From: an uncultured Olsenella sp.
Lineage (GTDB): Bacteria > Actinomycetota > Coriobacteriia > Coriobacteriales > Atopobiaceae
Assembly: GCA_900548775.1 (NCBI GenBank)
Contig: URLM01000023.1
Coordinates: forward strand, 1-29,491
DNA: 29,491 nucleotides
Direction of reading: 5' to 3'
A program made the translations under genes and the position numbers. The notes below the pieces were generated by a model. That model was not told the DNA's origin. It ran no database searches and saw only the letters and a program-made list of their open reading frames with translations. Positions 23,370-29,491 of this stretch are shown here, in pieces; the first letter of the stretch is position 1, and the number at the start of each line of letters is the position of its first letter.

Positions 23370-24278
23370 ATGGCACAGGACGAGAAGACCACCACACCGG
23401 CGCCCGGACCGGAGCGAGCAAAGCTCAACCGCGAGCTGGCCCAGATGCTCAAGGGTGGCGTCATCATGGACGTCACCACCCCTGAGCAGGCACGCATTGC
23501 CGAGGAGGCTGGCGCGTGCGCCGTCATGGCGCTCGAGCGCATCCCGGCGGACATCCGCGCGGCGGGCGGCGTGAGCCGCATGAGCGACCCCCACATGATC
23601 AAGGGCATCCAGGCCGCAGTCTCCATCCCCGTCATGGCCAAGTGCCGCATCGGCCACTTTGTGGAGGCGCAGGTGCTCCAGGCCATCGACATCGACTACA
23701 TCGACGAGTCGGAGGTCCTCTCCCCCGCCGACGACGTCTGCCACATCGACAAGACCCAGTTCGCGGTGCCCTTCGTCTGCGGCGCGCGCGACCTGGGCGA
23801 GGCACTTCGCCGCATCGCCGAGGGCGCGTCGATGATCCGCACCAAGGGCGAGCCGGGCACGGGAGACGTTGTGCAGGCCGTGAGCCATATGCGCCTCATC
23901 AACGCGCAGATCCGCCACGTGGTGAGCCTGCGCGACGACGAGCTCTTCGAGGAGGCGAAGCGCCTGCAGGTACCGGTCGAACTCGTGCGCTCCGTGCACG
24001 ACAGCGGCCGCCTCCCGGTGGTCAACTTTGCCGCAGGCGGCGTTGCCACCCCCGCGGACGCCGCGCTCATGATGCAGCTGGGCGCCGAGGGCGTCTTCGT
24101 GGGCTCGGGCATCTTCAAGAGCGGCGACCCAGCCAAGCGCGCCCGCGCCATCGTCGGCGCCGTCACCAACTTTGACGACCCCGAGAAGGTGGCCGCCCTC
24201 TCCGAGGACCTCGGCGAGGCCATGGTTGGCATCAACAAGGACGAGATAGACCTGCTCATGGCCGAGAGGGGCAAGTAA
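23370..24278 (+). CDS. pdxS: Pyridoxal 5'-phosphate synthase lyase subunit
   Basis: It makes PLP from ribose 5-phosphate, glyceraldehyde 3-phosphate and ammonia as the core of the PdxST dodecamer. The 302-residue TIM barrel is highly conserved: GGVIMDVTTPEQARIAEEAG with Asp34, MAKCRIGHFVEAQ with Lys91, RTKGEPGTGDV with Lys159, FAAGGVATPADAALMMQLG, and GVFVGSGIFKSGDP. AGGAGG lies before ATG 23370. Its stop overlaps the pdxT start by one base. Confidence 0.98.
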   Translation: MAQDEKTTTPAPGPERAKLNRELAQMLKGGVIMDVTTPEQARIAEEAGACAVMALERIPADIRAAGGVSRMSDPHMIKGIQAAVSIPVMAKCRIGHFVEAQVLQAIDIDYIDESEVLSPADDVCHIDKTQFAVPFVCGARDLGEALRRIAEGASMIRTKGEPGTGDVVQAVSHMRLINAQIRHVVSLRDDELFEEAKRLQVPVELVRSVHDSGRLPVVNFAAGGVATPADAALMMQLGAEGVFVGSGIFKSGDPAKRARAIVGAVTNFDDPEKVAALSEDLGEAMVGINKDEIDLLMAERGK

Positions 24279-24847
24279 TGGCGACCGCGGTTCTCGCCCT
24301 GCAGGGAGCCTTCGCCGAGCACGAGGCCCGCCTGGCGGAGCTTGGCGAGAAGGCCTTCGAGCTGCGTGGCCCCGATGACCTCGCCCGTTCGTTCGACCGA
24401 CTGGTGCTTCCCGGCGGCGAGTCCACGGTCCAGGGCCGGCTCCTCGAGGAGCTTGGCATGCTTGAGCCCCTTCGGGAGCGGATCGAAGGCGGCATGCCCG
24501 TGTTTGCGACCTGCGCCGGCCTCATCCTCCTGGCGCAGAGGCTCGCAGCCCATGACGACAAGGGCACGCCGCGCCTGGCCACGATGGACGTGACCGTGGA
24601 ACGCAACGCCTACGGACGTCAGCTCGGGAGCTTCCATGCGACGGCAGACGTCACAGGCGTTGGCCGAGAGGTGCCCATGACCTTCATCCGCGCGCCCCGC
24701 GTGGTGGATGCGGGTGCGGGCGTCCGGGTCCTGGCGCGCGTGGATGGAAACGTGGTGGCCGTGCGGCAGGGCACTCAGCTCGGCTTCGCCTTCCATCCCG
24801 AGCTTGACCCAGACCTCAGGGTCCACCAGCTGTTCCTCTCGCTATGA
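24278..24847 (+). CDS. pdxT: Pyridoxal 5'-phosphate synthase glutaminase subunit
   Basis: The 189-residue class I glutaminase feeds ammonia to PdxS. It has VLALQGAFAEH, LVLPGGEST, the nucleophile Cys79 in FATCAGLIL, GRQLGSFHA, and the His173-x-Glu175 pair in FAFHPEL. The start and the pdxS stop share one base (TAATG), a standard coupled arrangement. Confidence 0.97.
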   Translation: MATAVLALQGAFAEHEARLAELGEKAFELRGPDDLARSFDRLVLPGGESTVQGRLLEELGMLEPLRERIEGGMPVFATCAGLILLAQRLAAHDDKGTPRLATMDVTVERNAYGRQLGSFHATADVTGVGREVPMTFIRAPRVVDAGAGVRVLARVDGNVVAVRQGTQLGFAFHPELDPDLRVHQLFLSL

Positions 24848-24996
24848 CCATGGCTTCGCCCAGCTGGCCCCGCGCAAGGCCAACGCCTGCGCCGGGCCAG
24901 CACCCGCTGACGGCCGGCCCCACCTGCAGCGCCAACTTGTGCCACACTTTCCTCAGGCGTCCGTCAGGGGCGACGGACCACAGGAGAGGAAGAATC

Positions 24997-26076
24997 ATGT
25001 TGAGGATCGGCCTTCTCACCAGCGGCGGCGACTGCCAGGCACTCAACGCCACCATGCGCGCAATCGTCAAGACCATCATGCACAACACCAAGCAAGACGT
25101 AGAGATCTACGGTTTTCTCGACGGCTACCAGGGCCTCATTCACAGCCGCTACATCCAGATGACGCCCGGCGATTTCTCTGGCCTCCTCGCGCAGGGCGGC
25201 ACCGTGCTCGGCACCAGCCGCACCCCCTTCAAGCTGCTCGACGTCCCCGAGGCCGATGGCACCGTAAAGGTGCCCGCCATGAAGCGCACCTACAAGAACC
25301 TCAAGCTCGACTGCCTCTTCGTGCTGGGCGGAAACGGGTCCACCAAGACGGCAAACCGCCTCTCGCAGGAGGGTCTGCACGTGATCGCGCTCCCCAAGAC
25401 CATCGACAACGACACCTGGGGCACCGACATCACCTTTGGCTTCACCTCGGCCACCGACGTGGCCACGCGCTGCATCGATGACATCCACACCACCGCAAGC
25501 TCCCACGGGCGCGTCTTCGTCATAGAGATCATGGGCCACAAGGTCGGTTGGATCCCCCTCTACGCGGGCGTGGCCGGTGGCGCCGACGTCATTCTCATCC
25601 CCGAGATCCCCTACGACATGGACAACGTGGTCAAGGCCATCGACAGGCGCGAGGAGAACGGCGGCCGCTTTGCGATCATCGTCTGCGCCGAGGGCGCCAT
25701 CTCCAAGGAGGAGGCGGCGATGAAGAAGAAGGACTACAAGAAGCTCGTCGCGCAGCGCGTGAAGCCCTCCGTTGCCTACGACATCGCAGAGGAGATTGCC
25801 CGCAGGACCGACCGCGAGGTCCGCGTGGCAGTGCCCGGCCACACCCAGCGAGGCGGCCAGCCAGACTCCCAGGACCGCATCTTTGCCACGCAGTGCGGCG
25901 TGGAGGCGGCGCGCGGCTGCCTCGAGGGCAAGTACGGCTACATGATCGCGAAGGTCGGCGGCAAGATGTGCCGCGTGCCCCTCGAGGACGTGGCCGGCAA
26001 GCTCAAGTACGTTGACCCCAACTGCGACCTCGTGCGCGAGGCCAAGCTCCTGGGCATCAGCTTTGGCGACGAGTAG
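24997..26076 (+). CDS. 6-phosphofructokinase (PFKA superfamily)
   Basis: It phosphorylates fructose 6-phosphate. The 359-residue protein begins with the nucleotide/pyrophosphate loop LTSGGDCQALNA, has LGGNGSTKTAN at 110-120, the catalytic PKTIDNDTWGTD (Asp137 as base), VIEIMGHKVGWIPLYAGVAG and IPEIPYD. Asn replaces the usual Asp in GGDGS, and His replaces the usual Arg in MGR. I recall this variant from clostridial and coriobacterial enzymes but cannot tell from sequence alone whether ATP or pyrophosphate is the donor. ATG 24997 follows GGAGAGG; in-frame extension to 24844 is unsupported. Confidence 0.9.
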   Translation: MLRIGLLTSGGDCQALNATMRAIVKTIMHNTKQDVEIYGFLDGYQGLIHSRYIQMTPGDFSGLLAQGGTVLGTSRTPFKLLDVPEADGTVKVPAMKRTYKNLKLDCLFVLGGNGSTKTANRLSQEGLHVIALPKTIDNDTWGTDITFGFTSATDVATRCIDDIHTTASSHGRVFVIEIMGHKVGWIPLYAGVAGGADVILIPEIPYDMDNVVKAIDRREENGGRFAIIVCAEGAISKEEAAMKKKDYKKLVAQRVKPSVAYDIAEEIARRTDREVRVAVPGHTQRGGQPDSQDRIFATQCGVEAARGCLEGKYGYMIAKVGGKMCRVPLEDVAGKLKYVDPNCDLVREAKLLGISFGDE

Positions 26077-26094
26077 CACGGAGCGCACGGCAAG

Positions 26095-26802
26095 ATGATC
26101 GGTGAGGCCTGGCAGAGCTTTGTGGCAGAGACGGCGGCATGGGGTGCCCATGCCGTCTTTCTGCGGCTGCTCATCGCGACCCTCGTTGGCCTGGCCATCG
26201 GCATAGACCGCGAGTTCCACAACAAGGGCGCGGGCATCAAGACCCACGTCCTCGTGTGCATTGGCGCCGCCATGGCCATGATCGTGAGCGAGTACGTCCT
26301 TCACCAGTTCCCCGACGCGAACGGCGACATCAACCGCATCGGCGCGCAGGTCATCTCGGGCGTGGGCTTCCTCGGCGTGGGCACCATCCTCGTGACGGGC
26401 AAGAACGAGGTGCGCGGCCTCACCACCGCAGCCGGCCTCTGGGCCTGCGCGTGCATCGGCCTGGCAGCGGGCATCGGCTTTGCGGAGGGCGCGCTCATCG
26501 GCCTCTTCTTCGTTATCCTGACCTTCGAGGGGCTAAACCGCCTCGACCGTGTGATCAGGCGAGCGTCAAAGACCTTCGACGTCTACGTTGAGTTCGACGA
26601 GCCCTCGGGCGTGCGAGAGCTTCTCCGCAAGCTCCACTCATGGGACTGCACGTACGAGAACTTCGAGGTCATTCGCGGCCAGGACGGCAGGAAGGGCACG
26701 GCGGCGACCTTCTCCGTGGAGCTCTCCTCGATGGGGCGCAAGAGCCTCTTCATCGAGTCCATTGGCAACCTCGACTTTGTCACCTTCGCCGACGAGATCT
26801 AG
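26095..26802 (+). CDS. MgtC/SapB family membrane protein
   Basis: The 235-residue protein has about four to five N-terminal membrane helices with the family motifs LVGLAIGIDREFHNKGAGIK, THVLVCIGAAMAMI, RIGAQVISGVGFLGVGTILV and GLTTAAGLWACACIGLAAG. A cytoplasmic ~80-residue ACT-like tail follows (FDVYVEFDEPSGVRELLRKL). MgtC proteins are linked to magnesium limitation and membrane potential; most SapB members are uncharacterised. It starts 18 bp after the phosphofructokinase gene and is probably co-transcribed. The ribosome site is weak. Confidence 0.9.
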   Translation: MIGEAWQSFVAETAAWGAHAVFLRLLIATLVGLAIGIDREFHNKGAGIKTHVLVCIGAAMAMIVSEYVLHQFPDANGDINRIGAQVISGVGFLGVGTILVTGKNEVRGLTTAAGLWACACIGLAAGIGFAEGALIGLFFVILTFEGLNRLDRVIRRASKTFDVYVEFDEPSGVRELLRKLHSWDCTYENFEVIRGQDGRKGTAATFSVELSSMGRKSLFIESIGNLDFVTFADEI

Positions 26803-26835
26803 GCGACTTGACCGGTAGCGCTGGAGGCCACGAGC

Positions 26836-27612
26836 ATGCCCACGTTCCTCAACCAGAGTCCCGTCTTTGGGCCAGTTATCAGCAGGCGCTTTGGCGTCTC
26901 CCTTGGCGTGAACCTCATGCCGGGGACGGGAAAGATCTGCACCTTTGACTGCCTATACTGCGAGAACGGCTTTAACGACGAGCGTCGCACGCGCGACGGC
27001 TATGTTGGCCTTGACCAGGTGACCTCCGCCCTCGAAACGGCCCTGGTGGCAATGGCCGAGAAGGACGAGAAGCTCGATGACATCTGCTTTGCCGGCAACG
27101 GCGAGCCCACCGCGAGCCCCGTCTTCCCGGCCGCCGTGGACGCGGCGCTCTCCCTTCGCGACCGCTACGCGCCAGAAGCGCACGTGACCGTGCTCTCAAA
27201 CGGCACGCAGGCTGCGCGGCCAGACGTCCACGCCACGCTTCTCCGCGTGGACAGAAACGTCCTCAAGCTGGACACCGTTGACACTGCCTACATTGCCGCG
27301 CTGGACCGGCCTCGCGTCTCCTACGACGTGGAGCGCCAGGTGGAGACGTTCGCATCCTTCGAGGGGCATGTAATCGTCCAGACCATCTTCCTTCGCGGGA
27401 GCTACGAGGGTCGCTCGCTTGACAACACGGACGAGGGACACGTGGGTGCGTGGCTCTCAGCACTTGAGCGCATTAGGCCGGAGGGCGTGACCATCTACAC
27501 CGTGGACCGCGACACGCCTGCCTCGGGCCTTAGTAAGGCGCCAAGAGAGACCCTCGACGCCATCGCCCAGCGCGTACGCGACCTTGGCTTCCCCTGCACC
27601 GTGGGGTACTAA
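26836..27612 (+). CDS. Radical SAM protein (COG0731/wyosine-type Fe-S oxidoreductase-like)
   Basis: The 258-residue protein has the radical SAM cluster motif CTFDCLYC (Cys35, Cys39, Cys42) in the characteristic context FGPVISRRFGVSLGVNLMPG. FAGNGEPTASPVF binds SAM in the GGE-like position, and LSNGTQAA and VLKLDTVD follow. It resembles short bacterial homologues of the TYW1-type COG0731 group rather than PflA, but its substrate is unknown. GGAGG lies 9 nt before ATG 26836. It is 33 bp after the MgtC-like gene, probably in the same transcript. Confidence 0.88.
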   Translation: MPTFLNQSPVFGPVISRRFGVSLGVNLMPGTGKICTFDCLYCENGFNDERRTRDGYVGLDQVTSALETALVAMAEKDEKLDDICFAGNGEPTASPVFPAAVDAALSLRDRYAPEAHVTVLSNGTQAARPDVHATLLRVDRNVLKLDTVDTAYIAALDRPRVSYDVERQVETFASFEGHVIVQTIFLRGSYEGRSLDNTDEGHVGAWLSALERIRPEGVTIYTVDRDTPASGLSKAPRETLDAIAQRVRDLGFPCTVGY

Positions 27613-27694
27613 CAAGGACCCGAAACAGCGCCGTCACACGGGACGCGCTATCATCGTTTGCGTACCTGCACCCGCTTGAGATCGGACGCCCGGC

Positions 27695-28522
27695 ATGTGC
27701 GAGCTCTTCGCGATCAACTCGGGAAGGCCGGTCTTGGCCAACGCCTACCTGAGGGAGTTCTACACCCACAGCCATGACAACCCGCATGGCTGGGGTCTCT
27801 CGTGGCGAGACGACCACGGCAAGCCCGGCGACCCCGAGGCAGACGTCGTGCTCTGGCGCGAGCCCATCCCGGCCTACGAGTCCGCCCTCCTGCCCAAGAT
27901 CCTCGAGCAGCCCGTCGAGGCCTCCCGCTTGGAGGCGCACATTCGCTTCTCCACCTGCGGCGCGCAGAGCGTCGAGAACTGCCACCCCTTCCTGGGCTCG
28001 GACATCTCCGGACGCGAGTGGACCCTCATCCACAATGGCATCCTCTTCAACGAAGAGCTGCTTGCGGGCTATGACCGGCGCGAGCGCGGCGAGACCGACA
28101 GCGAGCGCACGATGCTCTTCCTTCTCGACGTCCTGGACGAGGCGGCCATGCGCGCGGGCGGCGCGCTGGACTTCAATGGCACCTTCGACGCTCTGGCTGG
28201 TGCCCTCTCGCAGATTTCCAACCTCAACCGCCTGAACCTCATCATGGACGACGGCACCTATACCTACGTGCACACCAACACGTCCGAGGACACGCTTAAC
28301 TACCGTCAGCTCTCTGACGACGCCATTGTCTTCTCGACGAAGCCCCTAGGAGGGGATGCCGAGAAGGACCTCTGGAAGCCCGTGCCCCGAAACCGTCTTA
28401 TCGCCTACCGCGACGGTCGCCTGGTGCGGACATCGGCACCGCACGGGTACACGTTCTGCGAGGCGATTCTCGACCTGCGCAAGAAGTTTGGCGACGCGTG
28501 GCCAGAAGTCATCGCGTCGTAG
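27695..28522 (+). CDS. Class II glutamine amidotransferase (YafJ-like)
   Basis: The 275-residue Ntn hydrolase has Cys2 exposed after Met removal (MCELFAINSG), NPHGWGLSW, EAHIRFSTCGA and NCHPFLG with the family His/Arg positions, HNGILFN, and a TDSERTMLF loop. It consists of the glutaminase domain alone, as in YafJ, so the acceptor for ammonia or gamma-glutamyl product is not known. The ribosome site is weak (GGACGCCCGGC). It is the last GC-rich gene before the repeats and the acquired DNA. Confidence 0.88.
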   Translation: MCELFAINSGRPVLANAYLREFYTHSHDNPHGWGLSWRDDHGKPGDPEADVVLWREPIPAYESALLPKILEQPVEASRLEAHIRFSTCGAQSVENCHPFLGSDISGREWTLIHNGILFNEELLAGYDRRERGETDSERTMLFLLDVLDEAAMRAGGALDFNGTFDALAGALSQISNLNRLNLIMDDGTYTYVHTNTSEDTLNYRQLSDDAIVFSTKPLGGDAEKDLWKPVPRNRLIAYRDGRLVRTSAPHGYTFCEAILDLRKKFGDAWPEVIAS

Positions 28523-28612
28523 CCGGCGGCGGGACTCGGGTCGGCGCGCGTGCTCGGGTCGGCGGCGGACGTCAGGCCGTAACGCCTCTTGGGCTCTCGG
28601 GCCGGCGGCGTC

Positions 28613-28747
28613 ATGCCGCGGATTCCGAACGGTTATGATTTTTCCGAACGGTTAGGACGGTCTAAACGGCGAAATCGCGCGGCATGGCATTTGATGCCGC
28701 GGATTCCGAACGGTTAAGCCACTCTAAACGGCGAAATCGCGCGGCAT
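28613..28747. repeat. Family B palindromic repeat, ~62-bp period (second locus)
   Basis: CCGAACGGTTA recurs at 28625, 28644 and 28706, and CTAAACGGCGAAATCGCGCG at 28662 and 28724 (62 bp apart). Between copies lies CGCGGCAT-N8-ATGCCGCG, an 8-bp perfect stem. The pattern ACGGTTAAG-N6-TAAACG...GAAAT...GCGCGGC matches the repeat after thpR. It marks the edge of the GC-rich chromosome; AT-rich DNA begins ~40 bp further on. Confidence 0.7.
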
Positions 28748-28789
28748 CAAGAGCAGCGGCGAGAACCACGCCGAGAATGCTCATGTACG

Positions 28790-29100
28790 GTAAAGAAGCA
28801 AGCAACCGAAAACAATAGATAGACCGCCAGCACTACACTATTCCGAACCAAAGACCAAAAGATAAGCATTGTGGGAAAATCTAAACTTTTGGATTTTCCT
28901 ACAATGCCGACTACGGCGGAATCCCTCCCACTCCTTATATATTTCTTTCTGTATACATTGAATTTGTATTTAGTAAAATGCAGACAACACCACGGATCGG
29001 CTTTTGGCTGGACAATTCCAACCAAACACCGCAGCAGACAGTAGAAACCATTCTGAACGTTAGGAAGCCGGTATGATTGTTACATATAAGGGGAAGAAAA
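28790..29100. other. AT-rich non-coding junction segment
   Basis: Composition falls sharply from GC-rich chromosome to AT-rich DNA here. No gene is supported: the one long frame (minus, 28747-29025) has no ribosome site and runs across a palindrome and into family B repeats. It is best read as the start of an acquired resistance element; no integrase, terminal repeat or target duplication is visible. Confidence 0.6.
28866..28907. repeat. Near-perfect 42-bp palindrome
   Basis: GCATTGTGGGAAAATC (28866-28881) and GATTTTCCTACAATGC (28892-28907) pair at 15 of 16 positions, with further complementarity in the AAA/TTT loop. A smaller GCCG-ACTA-CGGC hairpin follows directly. This could be a terminator or a mobile palindromic element of Firmicutes type. 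Confidence 0.65.
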
Positions 29101-29115
29101 ATTTCTTTTAGATAC

Positions 29116-29144
29116 TTGTTTTCCTAAAACTGATGTGATATAAT
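29116..29144 (+). promoter_or_regulatory. tet gene promoter
   Basis: TTGTTT (29116-29121) and a consensus TATAAT (29139-29144) are 17 bp apart, with an extended -10 TGA directly before the hexamer. Transcription would start near 29151, giving a ~265-nt leader. Confidence 0.8.
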
Positions 29145-29173
29145 AATTCAAGTCCAGAAAAGGAGTAAAAAAT

Positions 29174-29197
29174 ATGCGGCAAGGTATTCTTAAATAA
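29174..29197 (+). CDS. Leader peptide MRQGILK
   Basis: A 7-codon ORF with AGGAG 8 nt upstream is the first reading frame on the tet transcript. The same short peptide occurs, to my recollection, in the leader of Tn916 tet(M). Its translation covers one arm (GGCAAGGTATTCTTAA) of a helix that pairs with TTAAGAATACTTTTGCC at 29260-29276, so ribosome position would change folding. Confidence 0.7.
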   Translation: MRQGILK

Positions 29198-29208
29198 AAT
29201 TTGATAAT

Positions 29209-29389
29209 GGGCGCAAAAATGATTGCCCCTTGCAGGGGCTTGGTTTTTGTACCCAATTTTAAGAATACTTTTGCCTTTTTAGTAAATATCGTGACGGACC
29301 GCGGCTTATGTAAGTCGTGTATGTTTCTGTGTGTCCGAAGTCATGATCCCCAGCGGTAAAAGTATTAGCCGCTGGGGATTTTTGCGCCC
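29209..29389 (+). terminator. tet transcription attenuator with alternative pairings
   Basis: Terminator: TCCCCAGCGG (29347-29356) pairs perfectly with CCGCTGGGGA (29369-29378) and is followed by TTTTT (29379-29383). Upstream hairpin: GCCCCT-TGC-AGGGGC (29225-29239) flanked by GGGCGCAAAAA and a near match of its complement ending at 29253. Long-range option: GGGCGCAAAAAT (29209-29220) is the exact reverse complement of ATTTTTGCGCCC (29378-29389), overlapping the terminator U-run. Together these form mutually exclusive folds typical of ribosome-controlled attenuation of ribosomal-protection tet genes. Confidence 0.75.
29321..29359 (+). CDS. Second leader peptide, 12 codons
   Basis: ATG 29321 opens MFLCVRSHDPQR, with its TAA at 29357-29359, just past the 5' arm of the terminator stem. 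It takes the place of the longer orf12 leader of tet(M). A ribosome on it would block the terminator hairpin. The ribosome site is poor, so translation is inferred. Confidence 0.45.
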   Translation: MFLCVRSHDPQR

Positions 29390-29415
29390 ATTCGGGCCTT
29401 GTATGGAGGATAGAC

Positions 29416-29491
29416 ATGAACATTATCAATATCGGGATTCTTGCCCATGTAGACGCTGGAAAGACGACCTTGACGGAGAGCCTGCTATATG
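29416..29491 (+). CDS. tet(W): Ribosomal-protection tetracycline resistance protein, Tet(W)-like (partial, 5' end only)
   Basis: The visible 25 codons give MNIINIGILAHVDAGKTTLT ESLLY, containing the translational-GTPase P-loop AHVDAGKT. Ribosomal-protection proteins are EF-G paralogues that release tetracycline from the ribosome using GTP. From codon 8 on, the codons agree with what I remember of tet(W); the second codon (AAC) differs from the usual AAA, and tet(M)/tet(O)/mosaic forms cannot be excluded on 25 residues. GGAGG lies 6 nt before ATG 29416. The promoter and attenuator are intact, so expression is expected if the rest of the gene is. Confidence 0.75.
   Translation, partial: MNIINIGILAHVDAGKTTLTESLLY

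Noticed and set aside
28747..29025. 92-codon minus-strand open frame in AT-rich DNA
   Set aside because: It crosses the 42-bp palindrome and enters the family B repeat, lacks a ribosome site, and its peptide reflects the palindrome.

Overview
The window is GC-rich, densely coded chromosomal DNA that changes abruptly to AT-rich DNA in the last ~0.7 kb. Gene content and style (GGAGG ribosome sites, strong GC bias, acetylase-type diaminopimelate pathway, PdxST, MgtC/SapB, a Cna-B/fibro-slime surface protein, GGNGS-type phosphofructokinase) fit an anaerobic Coriobacteriia-type actinobacterium of the Olsenella/Atopobium group. This placement is inference from gene content; no rRNA is present. The right end carries the first 25 codons of a ribosomal-protection tetracycline resistance gene, most like tet(W), with its complete attenuator leader. 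That points to a gut, rumen or oral strain that has acquired a resistance element.

Layout: (1) 1-4520, a very large secreted surface protein (minus strand, running off the left edge) behind a recognisable c-di-GMP-I riboswitch, divergent from a membrane GGDEF diguanylate cyclase. (2) 4592-7338, an autoregulated YtrA-type GntR repressor with a DUF1648/DUF5808 membrane protein, then a zinc alcohol dehydrogenase. (3) 7512-15342, RNA cyclic phosphodiesterase thpR, the lysA-dapA-dapB-dapH operon, an M20 metallohydrolase and a class I aminotransferase; together these could supply most of the acetylase route to meso-diaminopimelate and lysine. (4) 15502-18862, two small unknown proteins, a LysR regulator, tatA and methylthioadenosine phosphorylase. 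(5) 19126-21783, an aryl-acid CoA ligase translationally coupled to an ACT-domain protein, and a GNAT acetyltransferase. (6) 21778-24847, pdxR divergent from pdxS-pdxT (pyridoxal phosphate synthesis). (7) 24997-28522, phosphofructokinase, MgtC/SapB protein, radical SAM protein and a class II glutamine amidotransferase. (8) 28750-29491, AT-rich acquired DNA with the tet leader and gene start.

Three observations stand out. First, a c-di-GMP-producing enzyme lies back to back with a c-di-GMP riboswitch controlling a giant adhesin-like protein, and the start of that protein carries a G8 homopolymer that could phase-vary it. Second, intergenic regions hold two families of palindromic repeats with a strict 61-62 bp period (family A at 12609-12882 and 18917-19070; family B at 8186-8290 and 28613-28747). 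They look superficially like CRISPR arrays but are not. Third, the tet leader can be folded by eye into mutually exclusive structures, including a perfect 12-bp long-range pairing that overlaps the terminator U-run.

All identifications come from reading translated sequence and motifs; no database search was possible.
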